DNA of 58,987 bases from Candidatus Gastranaerophilales bacterium (GTDB taxonomy: Bacteria; Cyanobacteriota; Vampirovibrionia; Gastranaerophilales; Gastranaerophilaceae). Location: positions 1-58,987 of the forward strand of contig CALUUJ010000014.1 in assembly GCA_944323935.1 (NCBI GenBank), read 5' to 3'. Below the pieces are notes generated by a model. The model worked only from the letters and a program-made list of their open reading frames with translations. It made no database searches and was not told the origin of the DNA. The translations under genes and the position numbers were made by a program. Below are positions 1-7,506 of this stretch, in pieces (position 1 is the stretch's first letter; the number at the start of each line of letters is the position of its first letter).

Positions 1-1600
1 CTTCTATTTTGTTAATCGTGTTTACATCTACTTCTTTAACATAATAGTGCTTATAACCATAGTCGATATCTGCATTTGTTTCTTGTTTTATTTTGTTTGC
101 TGAAAGTTCAATTCTCCTTCTTGAAAGTTCATCTATAGTAGAAAAAGTAGCATTTTTCGGTACTGTTCCTTCTTTCATTTTATCTGCAATCTGTACCATT
201 ATATATTGTCTAAATCCATTGTCTTCTGTATTTAATTGCATAACAGCATGGGCAGTTGTTGCTGAACCAGCAAAGAAATCCAGTACAAAAGCTCTTTTAT
301 TTGATCTTATTGCCCATTTCGCAAGTTGTTTTATTAAGCGAACTGGCTTTTTTCCATTTTTATATTCTACATCCCCTTCTTTCGATATATTTCCCATATC
401 AAGCCAAAAGTTTTTCCAATAATCACCTCTAATAACAGAACGACCATATTTAGGTTTGAAATCATCTGTTTTTCGATAGTTGTATAACATTGGTACCAAT
501 TGAATAATTGTTCCAGATTCATTTATAGTTAAAAAATAAGGTTCGATCCTTTTTTCACTATGATATTCAAGCCATTTTCCATTTTCTAATTTAATATCTG
601 AAGGAATTAATGGAACTTCATCTCTTGGACGAACAATATTATTAATCTCCTCTAATACAAAATTTTGTAGAATTTCTGACTTATCAAAAAATTCAGACAA
701 TTTTTTCACTGAAATATTATTTTTTTCTATTTCGAATTTTTTGAATTCTTCTACAATTACATAATTACTTTTTAGTACATCACAAAAATCAATTATTTCT
801 TTGTTCTTACCTAAATACAGATTAAAATGTGTATCATAACCAGGTATAAAATCGTACAATGGTGTTCGTTCTATTTTTCTATATTCTTCACTACAAGCAT
901 ATAAGAGTACAAATTCTCCATTTTTTGTTATTGTACCAGTTTTTGCAGCACCAACTTTCATTCCGCCAGTGTTAGACATTTCAACCATTAATGTATCTAT
1001 AAAATTTTCTTCGCCAAAAATTTCATCACATAATAATTTTAAGTTTGCTTGTTCATTATCATCAATGGAAATAAAAATTACTCCAGAATTAGATAAAAGT
1101 TTTTTTGCTATTTTTAAACGTGGATACATAAACGTTAACCAAGCAGAATGTGAACTTCTTCCATTTATTGTATGTAACCTTTTAATTTCTTCATCTGTAA
1201 AACCAAGCATTTCTTTTAATTTTTCATCAGAAAATTCAAAATTATCATTATATGCAAAATCTTGACTACCCGTGTTATACGGAGGGTCAATGTATATCAT
1301 ATCGATTGTATTTGCATATGCATTCTGTAAATGCCTTAAAACTTCTAAATTATCACCTGTAAAAAATAAATTTTTAGAGTTTTTATTTTCTTCTTTATTA
1401 TTATGTTCATTATTTGGAATAATAACAGTTTCAGTCATCATTCCACTTTGCAAACGAGCGTAGTCTTTTCCTATCCATTTTAATTGATAACCATCTCTAA
1501 TTTCATCTTTATCATGCCAGTCCAGCTTAAAATCTTGATTAAATTCAATTCGTTCTTTTAAACCTATACAATGATTTTCTTTTTCCAATGACTCACTCAT
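1..1600 (-). CDS. mod: Type III restriction-modification DNA methyltransferase (Mod), 3' end cut by window edge
   Basis: An uninterrupted reading frame begins with ATG at 1600, behind a GGAG-type ribosome site, and runs off the left edge after 533 codons without a stop. The catalytic motif DPPYNTG (residues 105-111) precedes the AdoMet-binding motif FFAGSATTAHAV (about residues 442-453). This is the beta-class order of N6-adenine methyltransferases such as type III Mod subunits. It would methylate adenine at a specific site, and a Res helicase-nuclease would be expected downstream, outside the window. It is the outermost visible gene of the mobile element. An orphan or other beta-class adenine methyltransferase cannot be excluded without the missing C-terminus and neighbour. 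The methyltransferase identity is firm; the type III assignment is likely. Confidence 0.88.
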   Translation of the reverse strand, partial: MSESLEKENHCIGLKERIEFNQDFKLDWHDKDEIRDGYQLKWIGKDYARLQSGMMTETVIIPNNEHNNKEENKNSKNLFFTGDNLEVLRHLQNAYANTIDMIYIDPPYNTGSQDFAYNDNFEFSDEKLKEMLGFTDEEIKRLHTINGRSSHSAWLTFMYPRLKIAKKLLSNSGVIFISIDDNEQANLKLLCDEIFGEENFIDTLMVEMSNTGGMKVGAAKTGTITKNGEFVLLYACSEEYRKIERTPLYDFIPGYDTHFNLYLGKNKEIIDFCDVLKSNYVIVEEFKKFEIEKNNISVKKLSEFFDKSEILQNFVLEEINNIVRPRDEVPLIPSDIKLENGKWLEYHSEKRIEPYFLTINESGTIIQLVPMLYNYRKTDDFKPKYGRSVIRGDYWKNFWLDMGNISKEGDVEYKNGKKPVRLIKQLAKWAIRSNKRAFVLDFFAGSATTAHAVMQLNTEDNGFRQYIMVQIADKMKEGTVPKNATFSTIDELSRRRIELSANKIKQETNADIDYGYKHYYVKEVDVNTINKIE

Positions 1601-1765
1601 TCTATGCTCCAAAATATTTATAATGTTTCAATCTTCTGTAAAAATAATATTAGAGCATTATTTGGTAATTATCAATTTTGTAAAATTAATTAATTATAAA
1701 GGCAAAAACTCTTATTAAATCTATTTTTAGAGCAATTTGCTCCAAATTAAATATAGTGTTGCATT

Positions 1766-2311
1766 TTATAATTCAAAGTTATTATAAGAATAGTCTATTT
1801 CTTCTTGAGTTATACCGATATAACGTAATGTTATTGATGGAGATGAATGGTTCAATATTTTTTGAAGCAGAGCAATGTCATTAAATTTTTTATAATGATG
1901 ATAACCAAATGTTTTCCTCATTGTATGAGTGCCAACATTTATGGATAAATTTATTTCTTTACAAGCATTGTTTAAAAATCGATATACTATTGAACGATGA
2001 AGTCTTTTGTTGTTTTTGCCTACAAACAATGGTTTATTAATATCTTTGTCTACCAAATATTCATTCAATAATTCTCTGATTTTATTATTAAGTGGAAATC
2101 TTTTGTATTTTTTAGTCTTCTTTTCCCTGATTTCTACATATGTTTTATCTTTTACATCAGATACATTTAGATTTAATATATCAGAAACTCTTAATCCAGT
2201 ATTTATACCAAATACATAAATTAACCTATCTCTCTCATTTTTTGTATTTAAATACTTTTCAATTCTACTAACATCTTCCTTCTTTTTTATAGGCTCAACT
2301 AAATGCTTCAT
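1766..2311 (-). CDS. Short tyrosine recombinase, catalytic domain only
   Basis: This 181-residue protein is nearly all catalytic domain of the phage integrase/XerC-D superfamily. The active-site set is visible: R41 in TGLRVSD, H129 and R132 in HTMR, H155 in LNHSS and the nucleophile Y164 in LRYIGI. There is no N-terminal core-binding or arm-binding domain, so it is about half the usual length (300-400). Short recombinases like this occur in phages and integrative elements. The ATG at 2311 has an AGAGGT site upstream. It lies with the replication and excision genes on the same strand, suggesting an early operon. It may assist the full integrase at 4170-5435 or resolve multimers. Confidence 0.85.
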   Translation of the reverse strand: MKHLVEPIKKKEDVSRIEKYLNTKNERDRLIYVFGINTGLRVSDILNLNVSDVKDKTYVEIREKKTKKYKRFPLNNKIRELLNEYLVDKDINKPLFVGKNNKRLHRSIVYRFLNNACKEINLSINVGTHTMRKTFGYHHYKKFNDIALLQKILNHSSPSITLRYIGITQEEIDYSYNNFEL

Positions 2312-2321
2312 ATAACTACCT

Positions 2322-2588
2322 CTATATCTTATCCATATCCAAACCTTTTATACAAAATACTTCTGGTTCTACTTCATCATTTATCATTGAGTCTATGGCT
2401 TTGCGTTGAGGATAGAAGTATGGCAAAAGGGCTTTGTGAATTGTTATCGCCTGTTCTATTGTAATATTTTTACGTTTAGCAAGTTTTAATAACTCTTCAA
2501 CTGGACAGTAGTTTAAATCAAGCAACTCTCTTGTCTTTTTGTTTGGAGTGCCCTTTTTTCTACCACCTGTTTTTATTCCCTTTGCCAT
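2322..2588 (-). CDS. Small phage-type protein with GGRKKGTPNKKT motif
   Basis: This is an 88-residue protein with a strongly basic N-terminus. The motif GGRKKGTPNKKT (residues 8-19) is common near the start of phage-associated and terminase-adjacent small proteins and is thought to be nucleic-acid-binding. The rest is mostly helical with no recognised catalytic residues. It ends 10 bases before the start of the short recombinase and follows the replication protein, so all three probably share a transcript. I cannot assign a function. A small-terminase-like DNA-binding role is possible but unproven. Confidence 0.65.
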   Translation of the reverse strand: MAKGIKTGGRKKGTPNKKTRELLDLNYCPVEELLKLAKRKNITIEQAITIHKALLPYFYPQRKAIDSMINDEVEPEVFCIKGLDMDKI

Positions 2589-2644
2589 TTTATCCTCTAC
2601 TTTTATCTACTTTAGATCATAATGAAACAACTATATATTAAGAT

Positions 2645-3172
2645 TTAATTATTATTATTGTTATTGTTACTGTTACTGTTATTGTTATTGTTAGTCTTAA
2701 CTTTATTATAATTTTTATCTTTATCTTTATCTTTATCTTTATTAGTTTGATTATTCATTAATACTTTATTAATAGATAAAAGTTCATCATTATATTCATC
2801 ATCGAAAAGGTTCCATATATCTTTATTTTGTATAAGTTCCCTTTGTCTTTGTATGCATTTTGCTAATAAAGCAGGATTTTTAATTGTTCCTTTTGAAAAA
2901 TGGAAATAGCGATATACATAAACAAGCTTTGCTTCGTCCATATATACAATTAAATCATTTCCGCATAACTCATATAATGCGTCATGAACTAGATCTTGTT
3001 TTATATCACAATCGTATGCAATTCGCCCAACTCTAATTTTTTGAATACCCGTAATTTCTGATTCGGGATTTGTTAATAAGTAGAAATAAACAATTTTTGC
3101 TTCTGCTGAAATTGATACAAAAACATCATTGTTCCAAAGTTGTTTTCCATAAACAGGTCTATAATTACTCAT
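2645..3172 (-). CDS. Phage/plasmid-type replication initiation protein with low-complexity tail
   Basis: The N-terminal ~120 residues look like the winged-helix domain of phage replisome organisers and DnaD/RepA-N-like initiators. A typical opening has a predicted helix around SAEAKIVYFYLL, then a V..AL.EL segment that reads a decision on D or L residues. The C-terminus is simple sequence: a KDKDKDKDK tract encoded by four hexamer repeats and a final Asn/Ser run encoded by triplet repeats reaching the stop codon. Such tails are seen in phage replication proteins. The start overlaps the end of the excisionase gene by 8 bases, so translation is probably coupled. It likely serves element replication. 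Confidence 0.6.
   Translation of the reverse strand: MSNYRPVYGKQLWNNDVFVSISAEAKIVYFYLLTNPESEITGIQKIRVGRIAYDCDIKQDLVHDALYELCGNDLIVYMDEAKLVYVYRYFHFSKGTIKNPALLAKCIQRQRELIQNKDIWNLFDDEYNDELLSINKVLMNNQTNKDKDKDKDKNYNKVKTNNNNNSNSNNNNNNN
2648..2695. repeat. Triplet microsatellite (ATT/GTT/ACT type)
   Basis: A run of three-base units, read on the coding strand as AAT/AAC/AGT, encodes the Asn/Ser tail of the replication protein. Slippage would change tail length without shifting the frame. Confidence 0.85.
2714..2743. repeat. Hexamer repeat TTTATC, four exact copies plus one variant
   Basis: Four perfect tandem copies of TTTATC (2714-2737) are followed by TTTATT. They encode the KDKDKDKDK tract of the replication protein and keep the reading frame when copies are gained or lost. 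Confidence 0.85.
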
Positions 3173-3401
3173 TATGACCTCCTTCTACTTTTGAAATCCC
3201 AAATTTGTTAGAAATTCTATTTTCAGAATCTTCAACGGGACATTCATATAAATAATTCTTAAACAGTTCAAGATTAATTAAAATCTTTTTTCCTGCTCTG
3301 ACATGCTTTATTTTTCCTTCTAAAGCAAGTCTTCTTACAAAATGTTTTGCCAGACCAAATATCCTGGCTGTTTCGTTTACTGTTGCCATTGTTGGCACCA
3401 T
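3165..3401 (-). CDS. xis: Excisionase-family small DNA-binding protein (MerR-like HTH_17)
   Basis: This 78-residue protein has the excisionase-type helix-turn-helix at residues 8-45: an ATVNETARIFGL recognition segment followed by an R.G.KILIN wing. The family bends DNA at att sites and steers integrase to excision, or acts as a small regulator. It is the first gene of the leftward operon (xis, replication protein, small basic protein, short recombinase), divergent from the repressor gene. A second in-frame ATG lies at 3389, and neither start has a strong ribosome site. Its position opposite the repressor fits an early, repressed gene. Confidence 0.75.
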   Translation of the reverse strand: MVPTMATVNETARIFGLAKHFVRRLALEGKIKHVRAGKKILINLELFKNYLYECPVEDSENRISNKFGISKVEGGHNE

Positions 3402-3449
3402 TTCATTTAAAAAGTTATTTGACCTTGTTTAGTCCTCCTTTTTATTGCG

Positions 3450-3468
3450 GGAAATCACTGTGATTTCC
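3450..3468. promoter_or_regulatory. Perfect 19-bp palindrome, candidate operator upstream of the excisionase operon
   Basis: The arms GGAAATCAC and GTGATTTCC are exact reverse complements around one central base. The site sits in the gene-free divergent region, 49 bases from the excisionase start. It is a good candidate binding site for the XRE repressor or an antirepressor. No T-run follows, so it is not a terminator. Confidence 0.6.
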
Positions 3469-3545
3469 TCCTAATAATTTTAGTATATCCAATTATATTG
3501 AAAAATGCAATAAAATATTCTATAATAAAAATATAAAACTTAATA

Positions 3546-3560
3546 TTCGTAAATTACGAA
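3546..3560. promoter_or_regulatory. Perfect 15-bp palindrome, candidate autoregulatory operator of the repressor
   Basis: TTCGTAA and TTACGAA flank a single A and lie 22 bases before the repressor start codon. The sequence differs from the 3450-3468 palindrome, so two different proteins may read this control region. Confidence 0.6.
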
Positions 3561-3581
3561 CATTTGAAAGGGTTATTGTAA

Positions 3582-4154
3582 TTGAATAAAAACGGCATGC
3601 GATATAAACTATTGAGAAAAGAGCTAGATAAAAATGGCAAACGTTGTTCACAAGATATGTTGGCAGAAAAATTAAAAATATCAAAAACACAAATATCTGA
3701 TTTAGAAAATGGCAAACGTGAACCTTCAACAAATGAATTAAAAAAATATTCAATGTTTTTTGATACTCCAATGGAATATCTATTAGGATTTTCAAATTCA
3801 AGAAAAAGAAAACTAGTTAATCCTTTTAATTTTAGTGATAAAGCTGCAACACTAATTAAACGTTCTAAAAAATTCAACTTAAAGATTGATACTGTTGTTA
3901 ATGAGTTGTTGTCTACAGAAGAAGGTTATTCTCTTTTATTAGAATTAGCAAAATATGTATATTCTGAACCAATAAAATTTTTATCAACAAATAGCCATGA
4001 CCAACAAACTATAAAAATATTAAACGAAGATAATACAACAGAAATAATAACACTAGAAGACCTGGAAAACTGCAAATTAATGAATATTCAACAACTAATA
4101 ATAGACTTTAAAAAACATAGACGAGAACTACAAATGGAAGATTTTATAGATTAA
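3582..4154 (+). CDS. XRE-family transcriptional regulator (element repressor)
   Basis: This 190-residue protein carries an N-terminal lambda-repressor-type helix-turn-helix (about residues 5-68, with SQDMLAEKLKISKTQISDLENGKREPS) and an unrecognised C-terminal part without the LexA-like peptidase signature. The start is TTG at 3582 with GAAAGGG ten bases upstream; an in-frame ATG at 3597 is the alternative. It sits divergently from the excisionase operon across a region with two palindromes and directly upstream of the integrase. That is the classic arrangement for a repressor controlling a lysogenic or integrative element. Loss of the S24 peptidase would mean SOS-independent induction. Confidence 0.8.
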   Translation: MNKNGMRYKLLRKELDKNGKRCSQDMLAEKLKISKTQISDLENGKREPSTNELKKYSMFFDTPMEYLLGFSNSRKRKLVNPFNFSDKAATLIKRSKKFNLKIDTVVNELLSTEEGYSLLLELAKYVYSEPIKFLSTNSHDQQTIKILNEDNTTEIITLEDLENCKLMNIQQLIIDFKKHRRELQMEDFID

Positions 4155-4169
4155 AAAGGGATATAGACT

Positions 4170-5435
4170 ATGGCAAACATTCAAGAAAGGAAAAACAAAT
4201 ACGGCAAGATTATTTCTTACTCTATTCGTGTTCACAAAGGTCGTGATTTGAATGGCAAACAATTAAAACCTTATGCAATGACTTTTAAGGTTGATCCAAC
4301 TTGGTCAGAACGCAAAATACAAGCTGAACTCAAAAAGGCTGTTGTTTTATTTGAAGAACAATGCAAATACGGAATCGTTGCAGATAACAAACAAACCTTT
4401 GAAAAGTATGCACAATATGTTCTAGAACTAAAACAACGTACTGGTGTAAAACATAGAACAATTGTTAGATATAGAGAATTACTTGAAAGAATAAATCCTG
4501 CAATTGGTCATTTTAAACTTGCGGACCTAAAACCTCAACATTTGAATTCTTTTTATGAACAACTATCAAAAGATGGAATGAACAAAAGCACAGGTGGAAA
4601 ATTAAGCAATAAAACCATAATAGAACATCATAGGCTTATACGCACAATATTATCTCAAGCTGAAAAGGAAATGCTTGTGCAATATAATTCTGCTTCGAAA
4701 GCAACACCTCCTAAAATGGATAAAAAAGAAGCAAATTATATAGAAACAGAAGATATAGAACGAATTTTAGAATATGCAAAATCTGAATCGTTAAAATGGC
4801 AAGTTGCTATAAACTTGTTAGTATTTACCGGTTGCAGACGTGGCGAAATAATGGGTTTAAAGTGGAATAAAATTGATTTCCAGAACAACCTAATAACAAT
4901 AGATACAAACCTACTATATTCAACAGAAAAAGGGATTTATCAAGATACCCCAAAAACAGAACAGTCAAAAAGAAAGATAAATGTTCCTTCATCTGTAATT
5001 GAACTAATAAAAACATATAAAAGAGAACAAAATTTAAAAAGGCTTCAAATGGGTTCTGCTTGGTTTGATACTGGCTTTGTATTTACGCAAGAAAATGGTG
5101 GACCAATGCACCCAGATACATTAACAGATTATTGTACAAAATTTACTGCAAAATACAATAAAAAGATAGAAAAACAGAATAAAGAAACAGGCACTAAAAC
5201 CCCACTATTACCACATATAACCCCACACGCATTTAGACATTCACAAGCAAGTATGTTGATATTAAATGGATTAGATTGTGCAACAGTTAGCAAACGTTTA
5301 GGACATGCAAAAATAAGTACAACAACAGATATATATAGCCACATAATGCAAAAAGCTGACAAATCAGCCGCAACTGCATTGGAAAATATATTGTTAAAGA
5401 AAAATGCTAACTTAATCGAGTTGGATGCTTTTTAA
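4170..5435 (+). CDS. int: Tyrosine integrase of the mobile element
   Basis: This 421-residue integrase has all three usual parts. The N-terminal arm-binding domain covers about residues 1-65. The core-binding domain (about 75-180) carries the R..T...Y pattern. The catalytic domain includes R223 in TGCRRGE, H353 and R356 in HAFRHSQ, H379 in RLGHAKIS and the nucleophile Y389 in DIYSH. It catalyses site-specific recombination between attP and attB. The gene starts 15 bases after the repressor gene and points toward tRNA-fMet, about 1.9 kb away. Its last 29 bases overlap the convergent gene that ends at 5407. The residue set is complete, so it is probably active. Confidence 0.93.
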   Translation: MANIQERKNKYGKIISYSIRVHKGRDLNGKQLKPYAMTFKVDPTWSERKIQAELKKAVVLFEEQCKYGIVADNKQTFEKYAQYVLELKQRTGVKHRTIVRYRELLERINPAIGHFKLADLKPQHLNSFYEQLSKDGMNKSTGGKLSNKTIIEHHRLIRTILSQAEKEMLVQYNSASKATPPKMDKKEANYIETEDIERILEYAKSESLKWQVAINLLVFTGCRRGEIMGLKWNKIDFQNNLITIDTNLLYSTEKGIYQDTPKTEQSKRKINVPSSVIELIKTYKREQNLKRLQMGSAWFDTGFVFTQENGGPMHPDTLTDYCTKFTAKYNKKIEKQNKETGTKTPLLPHITPHAFRHSQASMLILNGLDCATVSKRLGHAKISTTTDIYSHIMQKADKSAATALENILLKKNANLIELDAF

Positions 5436-5838
5436 ACGTTGAGATATCTAAAAGTTTTCTGGCTATTACATACTCTGTTGATGGATTATCGAAAAGAGAA
5501 TATCTTATTTCTTTATGTTCATTAAAAATATTATGTTTAATATAATAATTAATGTTTGGTATTTCTCTTTTTATATCCTCAAAAACCATATCTATTTCAA
5601 CGCGTTTTAAATCACATCGTGCAATTGTATGTGGTGACTTCTTCGCAAAATTTTTATCGCCAATATTAAAAATTTTTTCATCCTCGTTTTTTTGGATATA
5701 TTTTGTCACATCCCAAACAGAAAGTCCTTCTTCTTTCTCTCTTCTCACAAATACATTTGATAGAGGTTCATAATTGCTTGAAAGTTTTTTTAAAGAACCA
5801 ATAAAGCGAGTTAATATTGTGTGATTAGAGCTCGTCAT
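5407..5838 (-). CDS. Unknown protein, third gene of TIGR04255-type cassette
   Basis: This 143-residue soluble protein has no membrane segments or signal peptide and no motif I can name. It is rich in charged residues, with an RREKEEGLSVWDV segment at about residues 32-44. Its start overlaps the end of the gene at 5825-6370 by 14 bases, so the two are translationally coupled. Its end overlaps the integrase C-terminus by 29 bases on the opposite strand. It is cargo of the mobile element, and its role must be read with its two partners. Confidence 0.7.
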   Translation of the reverse strand: MTSSNHTILTRFIGSLKKLSSNYEPLSNVFVRREKEEGLSVWDVTKYIQKNEDEKIFNIGDKNFAKKSPHTIARCDLKRVEIDMVFEDIKREIPNINYYIKHNIFNEHKEIRYSLFDNPSTEYVIARKLLDISTFKKHPTRLS

Positions 5839-6370
5839 TCAGTCCAAAATCCTCAACAATACCTTTAACAACCTTAATATCATCTATATTGAAGAAGCCA
5901 GAACTTATTTTGTTGTTCTGTGTTTTAACATAAACTACCTGATTATTCTGTTTGAAAACAATATCTAAAGTATTATCTTCTTTTTTCCATGAAAAACCGA
6001 CATCCGAATTGGGAAATGGAATAACTTCTGGCATTCTCAAATTTTCAATATCCAAAACAAATTTCTTTGCGTTAGAAACGGCTCTTTTTGAAATTGGTTT
6101 TGCATTTTCATTATCCCAGTTTTTAACTCCACACTCAGTTAATAAAGAATCTAATTTACAATCTATAGAATTCGAAATTGGTTCTGAAACAACTTTCGAT
6201 ACAGGATTATAATACAAACTTATAATTTCAACATCAGAATCTATAATGTTAACACCAAAATCTTTTGTTGAAAAATTAAGAATTTGTATTAAATCATTTG
6301 AATAAAAATTAACATTATATGGTGTTGGTTTAGGAATATCACAGGTTGCTATCATTATTAAAAACCTCAT
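5825..6370 (-). CDS. Unknown protein, second gene of TIGR04255-type cassette
   Basis: This 181-residue protein contains NWDNENAKPISKRAV (about residues 80-94), followed by a PEVIPFPNSDVGFSW segment. The pattern resembles a widespread uncharacterised protein type with a W-D-x-x-x-A-x-P-I core and a P-x-P-D-x-x-x-x-x-W strand. I know of no assigned activity. It overlaps the upstream gene by 32 bases and the downstream gene by 14, so the three form a tight operon. The long overlap suggests that an internal ATG (residue 6) could be the true start. Confidence 0.7.
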   Translation of the reverse strand: MRFLIMIATCDIPKPTPYNVNFYSNDLIQILNFSTKDFGVNIIDSDVEIISLYYNPVSKVVSEPISNSIDCKLDSLLTECGVKNWDNENAKPISKRAVSNAKKFVLDIENLRMPEVIPFPNSDVGFSWKKEDNTLDIVFKQNNQVVYVKTQNNKISSGFFNIDDIKVVKGIVEDFGLNDEL

Positions 6371-7109
6371 TTGCTTTTAACACATTAGAAAAGAATATTT
6401 TATTTTTAAATATTCGCATTTCTGATAAAAGGTTGGTTAAATTTTCAACATTCAAATTAATTTTATTTTCAATGCTATATTTTACTTCAATATCAAAATT
6501 AATTAATAATTCACTTGTGTTCATAGGATTAACTTTAAACATTGTATTAACCATTGCATTAATATTACTATTCCCAATATCAATTACATTTGCAACACTT
6601 AAATGTGAAGCATTTGAAGCATACAACTCTCCTTTATATTGCTGTTGAAATAGAGGTAGTATTGCAAAATTATTATTTAGATCTTGAATTTTAAAAGCAA
6701 ATTCATTTGAATACCTCAAAGCAATAAGTTTCACATTAAAATCTTCGTTTAATAAAGAATATATTAAATTATATTTTTTTAGGAATTTATCCAAAAAAGT
6801 ATCGAATGATACATATTTCGTTTTATCTGCAAATAAAATTCGATTTAGATCTATATTCCATAGTTCATCATTTGCTTCATTTGTAAGCGTATATGCATTA
6901 AACTTATTAACTGAATCAACCTGAATTTCATCATTATTTTTTATTTTGATATTTACAGATTGAAACGGCGCAACATTAGGAAAATCTTTTAGATTTTCTT
7001 GTTTAAACTTTTCAATAAAATCTATATCATACTTGGCACTATCTATACATAAAGCTAAGGCAACCTCTTTAATTGGAGGATTATCCAAATGAAACTTTTC
7101 ACTACTCAT
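6339..7109 (-). CDS. TIGR04255-family-like protein, first gene of cassette
   Basis: This 256-residue protein opens with a charged N-terminus and then NPPIKEVALALCID (residues 9-22). That matches the N-P-P-I-x-E-V signature of the sporadically distributed TIGR04255 family. The family has about this length, no known enzyme motif and a patchy distribution. The ATG at 7109 has a GAAGG site upstream. It heads a three-gene operon reading toward the integrase, between the integrase and tRNA-fMet. That is a common cargo position for defence or fitness genes. The function is unknown. Confidence 0.7.
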   Translation of the reverse strand: MSSEKFHLDNPPIKEVALALCIDSAKYDIDFIEKFKQENLKDFPNVAPFQSVNIKIKNNDEIQVDSVNKFNAYTLTNEANDELWNIDLNRILFADKTKYVSFDTFLDKFLKKYNLIYSLLNEDFNVKLIALRYSNEFAFKIQDLNNNFAILPLFQQQYKGELYASNASHLSVANVIDIGNSNINAMVNTMFKVNPMNTSELLINFDIEVKYSIENKINLNVENLTNLLSEMRIFKNKIFFSNVLKANEVFNNDSNL

Positions 7110-7250
7110 AATGACCTTCCCAACTAAAATATATCAAATATATAAAATTTCTTCAACAACAAATAATCTAGACAAAAAACTATATTACAAATTAATATGT
7201 TTTTTATAAAAAGTTGAATTATAGTTGAATTATTTGCGAAATTTGGCACT

Positions 7251-7289
7251 AAAAAAGAGGGAGTCAAAAACCTTGAAACCCTCTTTTTA
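7251..7289 (-). terminator. Intrinsic terminator after tRNA-fMet
   Basis: A ten-base-pair stem (AAAAAGAGGG with CCCTCTTTTT) ends in a T-run on the minus strand, five bases past the tRNA CCA end. It may also stop rightward reading. Confidence 0.8.
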
Positions 7290-7293
7290 TAAT

Positions 7294-7370
<77 letters not shown>

Positions 7371-7506
7371 CTACATATTTATTATTATATGCTAAAAACA
7401 AAAAATCAACCCTAGAGAAAAATTAATTTTTTTTAATAATAGACTAAGTTTCAGCAATATAATCTTTTCACTCCTTTTATAAAAGAAAAACTTAGGAGAC
7501 ATAAAA

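Noticed and set aside
93..1463. Three plus-strand frames of 63-109 codons
   Set aside because: They are antisense to the methyltransferase gene, whose catalytic motifs are intact on the minus strand.
2648..2743. CRISPR-like repeat array
   Set aside because: Units are 3 and 6 bases with no spacers and they encode a protein tail.
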